DNA of 43,359 nucleotides from Gnetum montanum (GCA_015680685.1 MNCI01014821.1:38396-81754); one strand, 5' to 3'; numbered from the stretch's first letter, positions 10,146-21,689 are shown. Numbers and translations are program-made. Notes: a model not told the origin generated them from the letters alone.

Positions 10146-11062
10146 TGATGAGTGGCGAGGTACCCCTACACTCAACCATATGAAACGAGCATCGTACGCA
10201 CAATCCGGTGGAACTCCGCAGATGGACTAGTTGTGGCACCTAGATAGTTAGCCTTAGGTCGCAGTTCGCTGTCTTCCCACCTAGACTAGTATTGTATATT
10301 TTTCACGTATGGTTTAGTCTAGTGTGAGGTGTATGATGTGTTTCCTAATCTATGCTACTCTTGAAGGCAGTGGAAAATAATATTTAACTAAGCTAAGCTA
10401 GGAGGAAAAGGGTAAGAAAATCTAATCTAGCCTAAGTGCGACGAGCAACCGATTCCTTGATCAACCGTACACATCTTGGACCTCGTGCATGACTACCACT
10501 GGGACTACCAAGCGTAGATCCTAGGTACGCCACTGGGATTACCAAGCGCAGATCCCAAATACGCCACTGGGTTACCAAGCGTAGATCCTAGCTACACCAC
10601 TGGGCTACCAAGCAGTCACACTTAAATGCTCGTAATCAAGTCGTACTCGTTCCGCGTTCTAGGAGTTTAAGGGTGAGAGAGAGAAAATAGTAAATAACAT
10701 TAAATAAATAAACAAATAAATAAATAACAAAGTGAATGCTGCAATGATGAAGTAATCTCGATCTTTATTGCTGGTCATGTGCATGTCCAAGTACCGCACA
10801 CTCGAATAAAGACACCGTACAATTACATTCACCACACTGCAGGCAGACACGGGAAAAAATCTAACTCTGGAGGGATCAAACTACCAGAGCTTCGCTACTC
10901 TAAAACTAGGATCCTAAACAAGGGAGTGCCGCGTCTTATTTATAGATATGGCGGCGGACTGCGATATCACGTACACGATATCGTAGGGAAGACGCGATAT
11001 CGTGGGGGATGCGATATCGTGGCGGAAGCGATATCGCGGCCTATGCGAATCGTGTCTCATCA
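10146..11062 (-). mobile_element. Solo LTR 1 (GATATCGCG family)
   Basis: 917 bp LTR, TGATGAG...TCTCATCA, flanked by a perfect duplication AAGCT (10141-10145 and 11063-11067), with no internal region: the product of LTR-LTR recombination. It has a TATA box at 10945-10935 and several GATATC palindromes at 10970-11045. The U5 hairpin module has outer arms ACGAG 10441-10445 / CTCGT 10646-10650 and inner arms CTTGAT 10456-10461 / ATCAAG 10635-10640. Its loop is enlarged by a 34 bp tandem repeat. Confidence 0.93.
10496..10613 (-). repeat. 34 bp tandem repeat inside solo LTR 1
   Basis: Three full units begin CCACTGGGATTACCAAGCG or a close variant at 10496, 10530 and 10564, and a partial fourth starts at 10597. 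Other LTRs hold one or two units (for example 1585-1640). The unit has short complementary ends (TGG...CCA), and it is the part of the U5 hairpin loop that varies in copy number. Confidence 0.8.
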
Positions 11063-11067
11063 AAGCT

Positions 11068-13759
11068 TATATGTGAAGTAGTTTGATGTTAGAATAAGGT
11101 TTTATTCACATCTTGACTTCATGTTTAATCATCATGTATGACTATGTTTGAAGTTTTTAAGAACTCTTGATCTATTATTCTAGCAATGATCCTACTCATT
11201 TCTTTCCTTAGAACCTTATTCATTTAAGGATATATGAATTTCTCATTCAATTTATTATATAGATGTCATTTTCAATTTAATTTATGAAGGCCTAGATGCT
11301 CCATATTACTAAACCCTCCTTTCTCATACATGTTTGAATGTTTTTACATGTTAAAAGCTATAATACCACGAAGAATTGATATTTCCTAATTGGTCATACT
11401 ATTATGGGCATGAATTAACTAGATCTAATCCCTCTTAAGGATTTGAAAGTTGAATTGAATCTCATTTCTCATAGTTGTTAATGTATTTGAGCATAGACCC
11501 ATATAAAGTTCATGAATGCTCTTCAAATTTTTATTACATGTCAAGAATAAATGTGTATTCATGTGCTTCAGTCCAAGGAAAATTTAGTCTCAACGTTTCT
11601 CATCAATTGAATTTTTTTTTTTTTTTTGCATCAAGCCTAAAATATCTCTTTATTTTTTTGCAAATCTAAGCATATCATTGGGTATCAATTCCAATGATAC
11701 CCATCAATAAGCATATAAAGTTCATGAGTGCTCTTCAAATTTTTATTAAATGTCAAGAATAAATGTATAATATTTGTGTACTTCGGTCTAGGAAAATTTT
11801 AATCTCAACTTTTATCATCAATTAAACTTTATTTGTTTTTGCAGCAAGCCTAAATTTCTCTTTGTTTTTTAGCAAATCTAAGCATATCATTGGGTATCAA
11901 TTCCAATGATACCCATCTATAAGCTATGAGCATTATTACCTCTCATTGCATGAGCTAATCTCCCACAATATCAACTACAAAGTAGTTCAAGAAAATTTAG
12001 GCATATCACCTAACACCATTGGCCTAACAATTGCAACAAAGGGCAGTTGCATTACTAGTCTTATTTCCTTAAGCCGTCTTTATTCTTGGTTCACCAATGC
12101 TAAAACAAATTTAGAAGTCTTGGTGTATGCTTGGTGATTATTAGAACTATAATGATATTATAGTTTTAGAAGATGTGTTTCAACATATTATTCTATGATG
12201 GCTTCCTTTTAATGAAGGTGCTTGGGCTACTCATTCATCCAAATTGTACACTACTTAGAATATATTAGAAATTATTAAAGTTTACTATTGATGAATACAT
12301 GATTGCTAGATTACATAGAAGGAGACTTTTAGCATTTATGGTCTAAATAGAATGACAAGAACTTAAAAAATTTTAATTACTAATATTGACAATTTTTTTA
12401 AAGTAGATAATAGTTTGCATTAAGCCATTCTAAATTTTTTTGGAAGAATGGAAAGTCTATTTGTCCATTTAATTATAGAGTTGCATATAAGATAACAAAT
12501 AAGGATAATCTTATTCACAAAAAACTTAATAAACCCTAAAAGATGAATTTGGTAGTGTAGTTTTTGATAAGAAAAATGAGATATATTTAGAAATCTTGTA
12601 CTTGTCCAAAATTTTGAATTTATTATATATATAATACATCAAGGTTTTCCTATTAGTACTTGAGTTTAATATATAGGAATTATTCCTCAATGTCTTATTT
12701 ATGGAAGTTAATACTCCTTTTCACATGTTTTTTATGAGTATCTAATTGCATAAAATGCTTTGAAATGAACTTCTAGAATTTACAACTTTTCATCAAGAAG
12801 TAACAATATCATATTTGGTGGTTAACCTACTTTGTCTAGTAAATTTTTTCCATTTAGAATAGTCAACCTTATTTTGTTAAGAATAGGTTAGGATTATGAT
12901 AATTTTTCTCCATTTAGAAGTGTCTTCAGCACTTGTTCTTTATTTTATTTGAAAGCTTCCTTGTGAAGTTATTTTCTAGTAATAAGAATATAACTATGAT
13001 CTTCCATTAGGAGTTAAATATCAAATTCTTAAAGATTTTGATGTTGCTTTCAATTACAATTGCATATTGAAAAACTTCCAATGAAGATTAGGTAGTAAAT
13101 TTGTTTATTATATTGTTAATTCTTTTTATATTTCTGAACTCAAGTTAGGAAAGTTTTCAACTCTTATTGCATTATATTTCTTATTTATGATAGTTCCATT
13201 GATTTTTCTTCTTTTCTTTATAGAAAAGCCTTTAGTAAGAAATGAAAACTCATAATCATGCTTCTAAATGAGGGCAAGACTTGATTCTTCACCTACCCTA
13301 GAGTACAGGTTTTCAAGATTGGTTATAAGGATGAAAATCTGAAAAGGCATTCCCAAAATCATTAAACATTTCCTTTTATTTTTTGAATCTTTTCCTATGT
13401 TAATGATAGGTTGTACTCCAATCTTTTTTAATTAATATTTATTATTTTTTAAGTTTGATTATAGTGCCCCTATTAATTATCTATAAAATTTTATAAATAG
13501 CTAATGGAAGGTCTACAAAATGCGACGGGTCTAGATTTAACCTTGATCTAACTAAATTAGAAATCAATCATTTAACAAATAAAATTATTGATTAGAATCA
13601 TAAAGTAAGCCAGAAAACATGCGTAGTAAAATTTTTTATTACTAACATCAATAGTTAAAAGGAAAATGGAAATTAATGCAATCTAAAAAACGGTAAAATT
13701 CTCTTTTTGGCGTCCGACACCCCCACTCCTCCTCCCCGCCCCCCACCCCACACCCCCCC
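11068..13759. other. Anonymous host DNA with a 0.2 kb tandem duplication
   Basis: AT-rich, no identified gene. A frame at 11946-12137 codes 63 residues (MHELISHNINYKVVQENLG...) followed by scattered readable segments to about 12700. I do not recognise it; at most it is a worn gene or transposon fragment. A C-rich tract at 13720-13759 leads into the gap. Confidence 0.5.
11498..11917. repeat. Tandem duplication (two ~207 bp copies) ending in nested hairpins
   Basis: Copy 1 is about 11498-11705 and copy 2 about 11711-11917. They share 'ataaagttcatgaatgctct', 'aagaataaatgta', 'gcaaatctaagcatatcatt' and other blocks. Each copy ends with GGGTATCA, 7 nt, TGATACCC (11680-11702 and 11892-11914), and overlapping it TCATTGG...CCAATGA, so two alternative hairpins are possible. 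The poly-T run differs between copies. Origin unknown. Confidence 0.8.
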
Positions 13760-13956
13760 NNNNNNNNNNNNNNNNNNNNNNNNNNNNNNNNNNNNNNNNN
13801 NNNNNNNNNNNNNNNNNNNNNNNNNNNNNNNNNNNNNNNNNNNNNNNNNNNNNNNNNNNNNNNNNNNNNNNNNNNNNNNNNNNNNNNNNNNNNNNNNNNN
13901 NNNNNNNNNNNNNNNNNNNNNNNNNNNNNNNNNNNNNNNNNNNNNNNNNNNNNNNN
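13760..13956. other. Assembly gap (197 N)
   Basis: A run of N directly after a C-rich, nearly G-free tract (13720-13759). The length may be nominal. Open frames drawn across it have no meaning. Confidence 0.99.
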
Positions 13957-15560
13957 AAAAGAATGTTAGAAGACAATCTCAATTATGCCTATTTTACCTC
14001 AATCAAACTCCTAAAAATAAGGTTGAAGTTTATGAGACAAATAAAGAATATAATATTAAAATAATAATATTTAATAAATAACATTATTTTTACTTGAACA
14101 TTTAGCACGTACCAAAATGAAAAATGATCATTGTAACATCTTAGATAAAGACATAAATCTTATAATTAGTCTACTTTATTATTTAGTTATAAAAATAAGT
14201 ACATGGCTCATATATTCAAAAATTTATACAATGTTTCTATTTTATAAAAATATAAAATATATAAAAATTATAGGGTAATTTCCAAAGGTCCAACCTCGAT
14301 AAGGGGGGTGTCAAATCTAAGATCTAGCCCTGATAGAATTGGACTACCTATCATTTCATGCCCTTCGCCTAGCATTTTCCTAACTATTCTAGGTTTTTTA
14401 CATTAAAATTCAAAAAGAGTCAAAATTCTTCAAATAAGAAAGGTTATTTTATTTCTCTATCCATAAAACATATAAGAATTTTGACCAAAAGTATAAGGAT
14501 ATAGGCCAAGCAAAGATTCCAATTAAATATTAAAAAAAATATTTCAAGTCTAGAAATACAACAAATCTTTCCAAATATCTAAATATTTTATACTTAATTT
14601 AAGAATATTTGAAGGATAGATCTTAGTTAACCCTAATTACCAAATATATATTGACAAGTCTTAGAAGAACCTTGTTGCTAACATTGAATTATCTTAGTGA
14701 CTCAAGTAAGTTCCTAATGATTAGGTCTTGGTACCCTTACTACTAACTTCTTTAGTAGCCATGGAATACATCTTAAATGAATAAGTCTTGACTATGCCTC
14801 ACTGCACATCATTAAACTCAACTACTCCATGCCATGATTTTGGCTAGTTTCTTAGCTACACATGAACTTACAAATCAAAATCCAAGGTAGGATATTTATT
14901 CAAACCCTTATTTCTTAGAGGTGGAGCCCACTAAGAAACACCTTACTATTATATATAGATGGAGGCATCTTGAAGATCCACAGTTCTTACTACCAAGTAA
15001 ACATGGTCATCATATATAGTTTTTTATCTTGTTCCTATTCCAAATGGTTTTCAAAATAGCCAAATAGTTCTTCATAGTATTCAAAATTCCCACAAAATCC
15101 TATCCCATACCAAGGACTAATCTAATATAATTATAAAATACTCAAGAAGCAAGTTGGGTAGAGTTGTCACATATCCCAAAAATTCACCAAAAAGATAAAA
15201 AATAATTTGGACAAAATTCCAATATAAATTTTCATATAAAATAAGCCCAAATGATAAAATTTGGCAGTTTCCCACTTAATAATTAACATAATAAAAGAAC
15301 AGCAAAGAATCATGTAGTAAAGAGGGAGAGTACAAAATCTATAACAAACTAGGGTAGTCACATAGAATATGATGTTTCTCTAATGAATCTAATTTTTTTA
15401 GTGGATCTGATGTTTCTCCTATAAATTTGATTTCATAGTTAAATGATATGATGAAAAAATGATATCTAAATTCTTCATGCTAGGTATTTTTCTCCTTGTT
15501 GAGTTAGACAATACTTCAATGATGTAGCTTGCCCTAGATATGGGATCTTTTATACATATA
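13957..15560. other. Anonymous AT-rich host DNA
   Basis: No coding motif, LTR end or RNA gene recognised. It is the left flank of the element C LTR; the five bases before that LTR are ATATA. Confidence 0.5.
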
Positions 15561-16378
15561 TGATGAGTAATGGGTAGTCCCTATGCCCAACCATATGAAT
15601 CACAAGTGTTCACATGTGATCCAATTGAATTCTATGGATTTATTTACTTAAGTGGTTGATATTCCTAATCGATGTGTATAGTTAAGTGTGATTGAGGCAT
15701 AAGATATTTATTTTTATACTTTTTAATATCTTATATCTTGCTTGCTAAATGATTTAATGAATGAAGATTTAACACTTAAGTTAATTAACTAATTAATTAC
15801 TTCTTTAACTAACCACCCTAATATAAAGTATTTGCTCCTAATTGTTGTACATGTCTTGAACCTATATTAATGTTATTGGGTTACCAAGTTTATACTACTG
15901 GGCATACCAAGTATCCACTACTAGTATTACCAAGCGTTAATATGTTATTCTTGAAATGGTTGTACTCACGTTGCTTATAAATGATAATATTAATTAATTA
16001 AGAATAAGAAAGTAAATTGCAAAAAAGTAGAATTATGTTGTTCTAAGTGCTACAATGGATAAAGGAAATATCAATTTTATTGTTATTAATGAAAATGTGT
16101 CCAAGTACATGTGCACTTAAATAAAATGTCATATAATCTCATAAATCCATGCTGTAGGAACTCAAAGGAAAAATATTTTAACTATCACAAGAAGAAACTA
16201 AAAGAATTTGGCTAAGGCTATGACCAAAAGGTGTCATAAATTCAAGGAGTGTACACATTCATATAGGTAACGACTATGTTAACATCGATGTATGTGCGTT
16301 AATGCATCATAGCATGCTTCGACGGGGCTACATCAATAGGCATGTGTTGATATAGCCTATCTTATTGATGGTTCATCA
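15561..16378 (-). repeat. 3' LTR of element C (divergent subfamily)
   Basis: Starts TGATGAG and ends GTTCATCA, and shares the 'cctatgcccaaccatatgaatcac' opening with B, D and E. It is followed by TACCCGTAAG and the conserved 'GATTGATTGAAAACTCATTC' segment seen after the other 3' LTRs. Its U3 end lacks GATATCGCG palindromes and instead has 'ctacatcaatagg' and 'cttattgatgg' type repeats. It is old and worn. No matching 5 bp duplication was found to its right, so the partner LTR is missing or recombined. Confidence 0.8.
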
Positions 16379-16399
16379 TACCCGTAAGATTGATTGAAA

Positions 16400-17653
16400 A
16401 CTCATTCTCAAGTAAACAAATTTAGGATCAAATTTTTTACAAAATTTAGGGAAGTATGGCTATTAATAGATAGATAGACAGACACACTGTAACTAACTTT
16501 AAGTGCCAGATTGTATAGATTTACAAAAATGAGTGCAACTTTACAACAAAATTGGACATTAAGAAAAACTTTTAGTAGGAATATATTAAATGGATGGAGA
16601 TGTGATAAAGTCTCATATGGTGCCTGAACGTAGAGGCTCTTGTGGCTCATATGATCCTTCATCATGTCCCAATGCTACTAGAGGCTAAGGCTATCCTATT
16701 ATTACTGTTGCTATTATTGGAAGTTTGAAAGCATCTAAAAGTGCTTTCATATTCTCCTCCTTGCTCATGGATTGTAAATGATCTAAGAAGCTTCACTTAT
16801 ATGAGCCAGTGCAGGGATGTCCCACAAGCATGGTATTGAAGGAACCATCTTCTTTAAGTTGACAAACTAGGCTATGAATGTCTTACATTTAATATCGAAT
16901 GTCTTTACTAGGTTCTATAGCTCATTTTAGTCATTCATCCTCCTCACTAAATTCTTAGTAATAGTTTGTTGATCCATGAACTTGCTTCTAAGAATTTGAA
17001 GCTCTACATTAGCTTTCTCCAACTTTTGTTTTGTTTCTTTATGGAGCTTGAACTTTGCCTCATAGAGAAGGTAGGAGTTTGTGATCAAAATTTTCAATTT
17101 GGTTCTTGACCTTTCTATTGTCAGGATTACCAAGTTTGCATATTAGAGGTTGGCAAGCTTCATGTACTCCATCATCTCATCAATCTACAACTCCTTGAGA
17201 TGGATTTTTGTTTGATCATATGTATTCAATCCATCAAAGATGGACTACCATGCATCTCCTCTTTATTGGAGTTGCTAGATGGCATTGTTGCCTTCTCCTT
17301 TGCCAATTTCATTTCCTTCTCATTGATCTTCTTGAGTAGCCCAACCTAGTCCTTGTAATGATTCTTTAATTTCTCAAACTTCAAGTTCTCATTTTTTCAT
17401 ATGGTTATCTCAATTGTTGTCATTTTATGAAGGGCATGGACCTCTTGCATTGAGAGATTTCTATTCTTGGTTACCAACCTACTCAAATCCAAATTGACCT
17501 TGGCAAGCTACTTCTCTTATTGGCAGATGTATTTGACCATTTGGCCCATTTGTTGCTCATCATTTCATAGGTGATGATTAGCCTTGATGAGGACAAAGTT
17601 CTCTTTGTGAACTTGTGGTAGGTATTTTTTAGTATTGTTGGCCATGACCTTTG
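16400..17653 (-). pseudogene. ORF2 of element C, C-terminal part
   Basis: Continuation of the ORF2 beginning at 20510, split by solo LTR 2. On the minus strand 17133-16927 encodes a coiled coil (LLYEAKFKLHKETKQKLEKA) that lines up with the IKYETEFMERNKLLKKMEIA segment of element A. Upstream, 17630-17180 matches the A coiled-coil region but is full of stops and shifts. The exact end is not defined. Confidence 0.6.
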
Positions 17654-17939
17654 ACACATGATGAGTGGCGAGGTACCCCTACACTCCACCATACGAATAC
17701 GAGTGTACACGCGCGATCCGGTCGAACTCCGTAGACTAAATGCCTTAACGCCACAAGAAACACTTGGGGTTAATCGTTCGTTGTCTTCCCAGGCTTGCTT
17801 GTATGTGTCACGGTGTATGGTTAAGCAAGTCTGAGGTATGTGATTTTTTTGGTATTTTCGGCTTATCTTCTATGCTACCAGGAGAAAGGGTTGAGAAAAC
17901 TAAACTAACTCTAACTAAGATCTAAGTCTAAATTAACTA

Positions 17940-18366
17940 GCGTCAGCATCCGTTCCCACTTGCCGGACACACCCTGAACTATGCAACTGCAGCTTACCAA
18001 ACGCTAATCGTTACTGGGATCGCCACACGTAACGCAAGTGCTCGAAGTGGTCGTACTGAGGCACCTATTTAGCCTACGTGTGATAAGCAGCCGATTCCTT
18101 AGCCAGCCGTACACACCCGTGGGTGCTCGTAACTAAGTCGTACTTATCACACGATCTAGCCTAGCAATGAGCAGCCGATTCCTCAACTAGCCGTACACAT
18201 CAGACCCGGGAGTTACCAAGCGCAGAATCCTGGAATACGCTACTGGGTTACCAAGCATCCAATGCTCGTAATTGAGTCGTACTCATGCATTGCGTCAAGC
18301 AGCCGATTCCTTGACTAGCCGTACACGTCCGTAGACGCTCGTAATCAAGTCGTACTTGAACGCACT
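17940..18366 (-). other. Array of four covarying hairpin modules in U5 of solo LTR 2
   Basis: Each module has conserved CAGCCGATTCC, GCCGTACAC, GCTCGTAA and GTCGTACT pieces around changing stems. Module 0: inner CCACTT 17956 / AAGTGG 18045. Module 1: outer 11 bp CGTGTGATAAG 18077 / CTTATCACACG 18143, inner CTTAG 18098 / CTAAG 18133, apical CACC 18114 / GGTG 18122. Module 2: outer ATGAG 18167 / CTCAT 18282, inner CTCAA 18182 / TTGAG 18272. Module 3: outer GCGTCAAG 18292 / CTTGAACGC 18355, inner CTTGA 18310 / TCAAG 18345, apical CGTC 18326 / GACG 18334. Apical loops are CGTG and CGTA. The array lies downstream of the TATA box and poly(A) signal, so it would be in the 5' leader of the genomic RNA. 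Confidence 0.8.
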
Positions 18367-18628
18367 AGGAAAGCAGGAAAGAAAGCAATAAATGAAACCA
18401 CGTGCTGCAAGGTTTATCCAAACAAGTTCGTCTTTATTGCCGTACACAACTTGGGTTCAGGTTACAAGCTGCTCGAATAAAGAGCCGTTCACTCTAGGAC
18501 TCCTACTGCGGGCACATGGGGAAAAATTCTAACTCTGGAGTGATCAATCTGCCAGAGCTTCGCTACACTAGCCAGGATTGGGAAATGAAGGGAGTGCCGC
18601 CTCTTATTTATAGATATGGTGGTGGGAC

Positions 18629-18652
18629 GCGATATCGCGTACGCGATATCGC
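18629..18652. repeat. Perfect palindrome upstream of the LTR TATA box
   Basis: 24 bp perfect inverted repeat with core GATATCGCGTACGCGATATC. A second imperfect copy is at about 18661-18687. The same motif occurs in every LTR of this subfamily and in CpG-decayed form (GATATCGCATATGCGATATC) in element A. Its place, within 20-100 bp upstream of the TATA box, suits a promoter element; that role is inference. Confidence 0.8.
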
Positions 18653-18717
18653 AGGAGAAGACGTGATATCGCGTACGTGATATCGCGGCCTAGTGCAAGT
18701 CGCGTCTCATCAACACA

Positions 18718-20510
18718 TATGCATTGAAAATCATAATTTCTTTTGCATTCTTGGCCTCTTGATATTTTCTTTAAAGTTGTTGAAAGGCTTCATCCCATGT
18801 AAGCTCTAATAAGAGACTGGTAGGATTAGAGGGATGAGATTTTAACTTTGCAACTTTGGTAACCAACTGTCAATTATTCATGGTAACCTCCTCAAGTTAC
18901 ATATTTGTGATCAACAACTTGCCCCTTATCTTGAGTAGTTATGACTATTTTGTATCAATTTAATTTGGGAGATCAAAGATCTTTGAAAATGGTTGCCCAA
19001 CTCCTACTAGTCTTTCTAACATCTCCTTGTGTTGGGTAGCACTCATCTAATTACTTCCTACTCTTATGAATACATGGATATCTACCATAAGAGCTATGTT
19101 TGGTACAAATGCCATAAGAGCATTGAGGACTTTGGTTACTGGATCAACCATCATCTATGTCGCTATCTCTTGGCCTTTGTGCTACATCACCAAGACTATT
19201 TTCCCTTCACCTTCCTCCAACATGACAAATAAGGTCATTGCATTTCTCAAAATTTCAAGAAATTCTTGTCCAAGACTAGACAAGGTGATCTTCCTAGCAC
19301 TTAGATCGAGTCTTGTGGATGTCTAGTTCCTTTGCATAGAGACTAGTAATGTTTTCTTACTATCCAGCTAGCTAATGGTCCTTACAACCTCATTTAGATG
19401 GATCATGCCTAAATAGTAGATAGATGACTCCCTACCACATGAAGATCCTCATTGTTACTCCTAAATTTTCCTAAGATATTCGATAGCTGCAAGCATCTCC
19501 AATGTAGTTTCTAGAGATGTAAGTGGTGGTGGTGGTGGTGGTTGCTCCTGTTCTTGTAACTTTGTTGCCACCTTATCCTTCATCATCTCCTATCATGATG
19601 TTGTAGGAGTGCAATGTATTATATCATTTGAGTGATAAGCTATACTCCCCCTTTTGCATAGCTTTCAGATTAAACATGGGAAAGGGAATGTCTTCCTACC
19701 TTTCTTATTTTTCTTGAAGCATTTCTCAATTTCTAAGAAGATGAGTTGGGCTAGGTTAACATGGAATTTTCCACTTAGAGTAGTACATGCCTTGGCAGAG
19801 AAGGCTATCACCTTACTTGGCCTCACTGTTGGATTTAGATGATAGGTCATGATCTTGAAGTAAGCTCACTTCACCTTTGTTAGGGTACTGTACTCCTTAC
19901 GGTCTAGTTCATAGCATCATTGGATTCATTCCTTTTTTTCTTCCAGGTCTACCTACATAGAGATCTTAGTAAGTTTTATCCTAGTATTGTGCAAACTAAG
20001 GGCTTTAGCTATGACCTCAATCGAATAAGAGATGATGAAGCCCTTAATTTTCACCAATGCATCTCCTTGTTGGTTGTTCCAAAATAGGTACCTCTCCACC
20101 ATGTACCACTCTATGCTGTTAGAGAGAATGGGCCATGATGGAGACCTTTGCAATTACTTTCTAACCTTTTCTTATGTCAACTCTAAGAAGGATCCAAAGT
20201 TCAACTCTTGTAGAATGGAACTTTGGAACTTGGTCTTGATCTATTCCAAGTAGGCCTTTATGAGGATGACCTCTAGGTTAAGCCTTGGCTTGGGAGGCTT
20301 GTCCTCCCTAGATTGGCCCATCTTCATAGTGGGAATTTGTCTAACAAATTCTACTTTGGATTTATCTTGAAGTGATCCAATGGCATGTGTCATCTTGACT
20401 ACTTGTTCTTGGTGGTGATGGTGGTGTTGTTGTTGGTCCCTTCCTTCTCGGAGTCTCTTTTTCCTTAGCTGTGATGGTGCTTCTACTTGTGTTCCTTGTT
20501 TAGGTTTCAT
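18718..20510 (-). pseudogene. ORF2 of element C, N-terminal part
   Basis: ATG 20510 (MKPKQGTQVEAPSQLRKKRL), basic and His-rich, the counterpart of MALKRGQQKG in element A. 20153-19953 (SPSWPILSNSIEWYMVERY) matches SPLWPTLSESGAWYLGETY of A. 19850-19665 ends FPFPCLI as in A, within the plant-transposon-protein-like domain. There are several stops and frameshifts. The splice acceptor expected before the ATG has decayed to CACAA here, though a CTAAT branch-like sequence remains. Solo LTR 2 cuts the gene at 18717. Confidence 0.65.
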
Positions 20511-20591
20511 TTGTGATCACAAATATAATCCACGATTAGCTCTTTAGTTTATAATATTTAGTTATTTAAATACCTTTCTTTGTTAGATTAG

Positions 20592-21492
20592 TGATGAGCG
20601 GTAAGTACCCCCTATGCCCAACCATACGAATCATAAGCGTTTATGCATGATCCAATCAAATTTCATGGATGGGACTAGTTGTGGAATCTAAATTGTTAAG
20701 CATTGATTGTAGGACATTGTCTTCCTACTTGGACTAGTGGTAGCTTTATCATGTATGGTTTAGTACAAACTAAGGCATATGATAATTGATGCTATTTGAC
20801 CATTAATACTTCTAGTTGTGAACATGATGAAAGTTAAAAATAACAATATAAATCTAAGTAATGATGGTAATGTAAATCTACTCTATCCTATAGTGATGAG
20901 CATATGGTCGTAGATTACTATACATGTCTTGGGCTCATGTAATTATTATTGGGATTACCAAGTGTTGTGTTATTGGGTGAACCAAGCAATAACACTACTA
21001 GAATTACCAAATGATTATACTTAAATGCTCAAAACTAGTCATAATCATTTCGCTTTACTAATGAACAAGTAAAGTAAAATACTTAGAAATGTAAATGATT
21101 ATCTAGAAAGTAGTAAAAACTATGCTAAGTAAAATAGTAAAAACTAAGTGGATGCTATAATGATAAAAAGCAATCTTGATCATTATTTTTGGACATGAAC
21201 TGTGCCCAAGTACATTTCACTCGAATAAAGATTTCGTACAAATTTTTAACATCACATTATGGGCGTTCACTCTCTATCACTAAAACTACAAAATGAAATT
21301 GCAAGAATCTACCTAAGGATGGAATGAAACTTATGCAGATCCATGTGTCTAAGTGTTGTATTTATAGGTTGGCATGCATCACGTGATATTGCATATACGA
21401 TAACGTAGCTAGTGCTACAATATTAGAGCTACAATATCGGAGCTACGATTTCATATATTCGATATTGTAGTCCATCAAATTTTGATTTATCA
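20592..21492 (-). repeat. 3' LTR of element B
   Basis: TGATGAG...TTTATCA. Keeps a TATTTATAGG box (minus-strand TATA) near 21357-21367, which the partner LTR lacks. The U3 end has 'gtgatattgcatatacgataacg' and repeated 'gagctac(a/g)at' palindromic units in place of GATATCGCG. The U5 hairpin is only weakly preserved. Confidence 0.9.
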
Positions 21493-21504
21493 TACTCTCA
21501 TGAT
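21493..21504 (-). promoter_or_regulatory. Polypurine tract of element B
   Basis: Sense ATCATGAGAGTA against the 3' LTR, the worn equivalent of GTCATGGGGGTA in G. Confidence 0.6.
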
Positions 21505-21689
21505 TGATTGAAAGCTAGTCCTTGAATTAACAAGATAGGATCAAGCTTTCTTTACAAAATTGGGAAGGTACGAGATTATTAACCAACCCTAACTATTGAC
21601 TAACTATGAGTGCTGTAGTGGTGTGTAGAAAAATGACATAGTTACATGATAAAACAAAAATAAAATTTGAAGTGGTTGGATGTAGTTTG

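Larger units (their letters stand above)
17659..18712 (-). mobile_element. Solo LTR 2, nested in element C, with a four-module hairpin array
   Basis: 1054 bp, TGATGAG...GTCTCATCA, with a perfect duplication ACACA (17654-17658 and 18713-18717). Insert plus one duplication is 1059 bp, so it did not change the host reading frame. TATA box 18613-18603 and AATAAA 18438-18433 on the minus strand. A perfect 24 bp palindrome (18629-18652) built on GATATCGCGTACGCGATATC lies just upstream of the TATA box. Its CpG-rich state suggests it is among the youngest insertions here. The U5 holds four hairpin modules. Confidence 0.94.

Noticed and set aside
10496-10613. Regular repeats that might suggest a CRISPR-like array
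   Set aside because: Units are directly adjacent without spacers and lie inside a plant LTR; this is a tandem expansion.
11946-12137. Possible plant mobile-domain or other gene fragment
   Set aside because: The 63-residue frame and following broken frames gave no motif I could match with confidence.
13707-14081. Open frames on both strands across 13683-14081
   Set aside because: They run through 197 unknown bases and a C-rich low-complexity tract; there is no real coding content.
15561-16378. C LTR paired with the E LTR as one simple insertion
   Set aside because: The flanking pentamers differ (ATATA and CTTCT) and the LTRs are too different; kept only as a chimera hypothesis.
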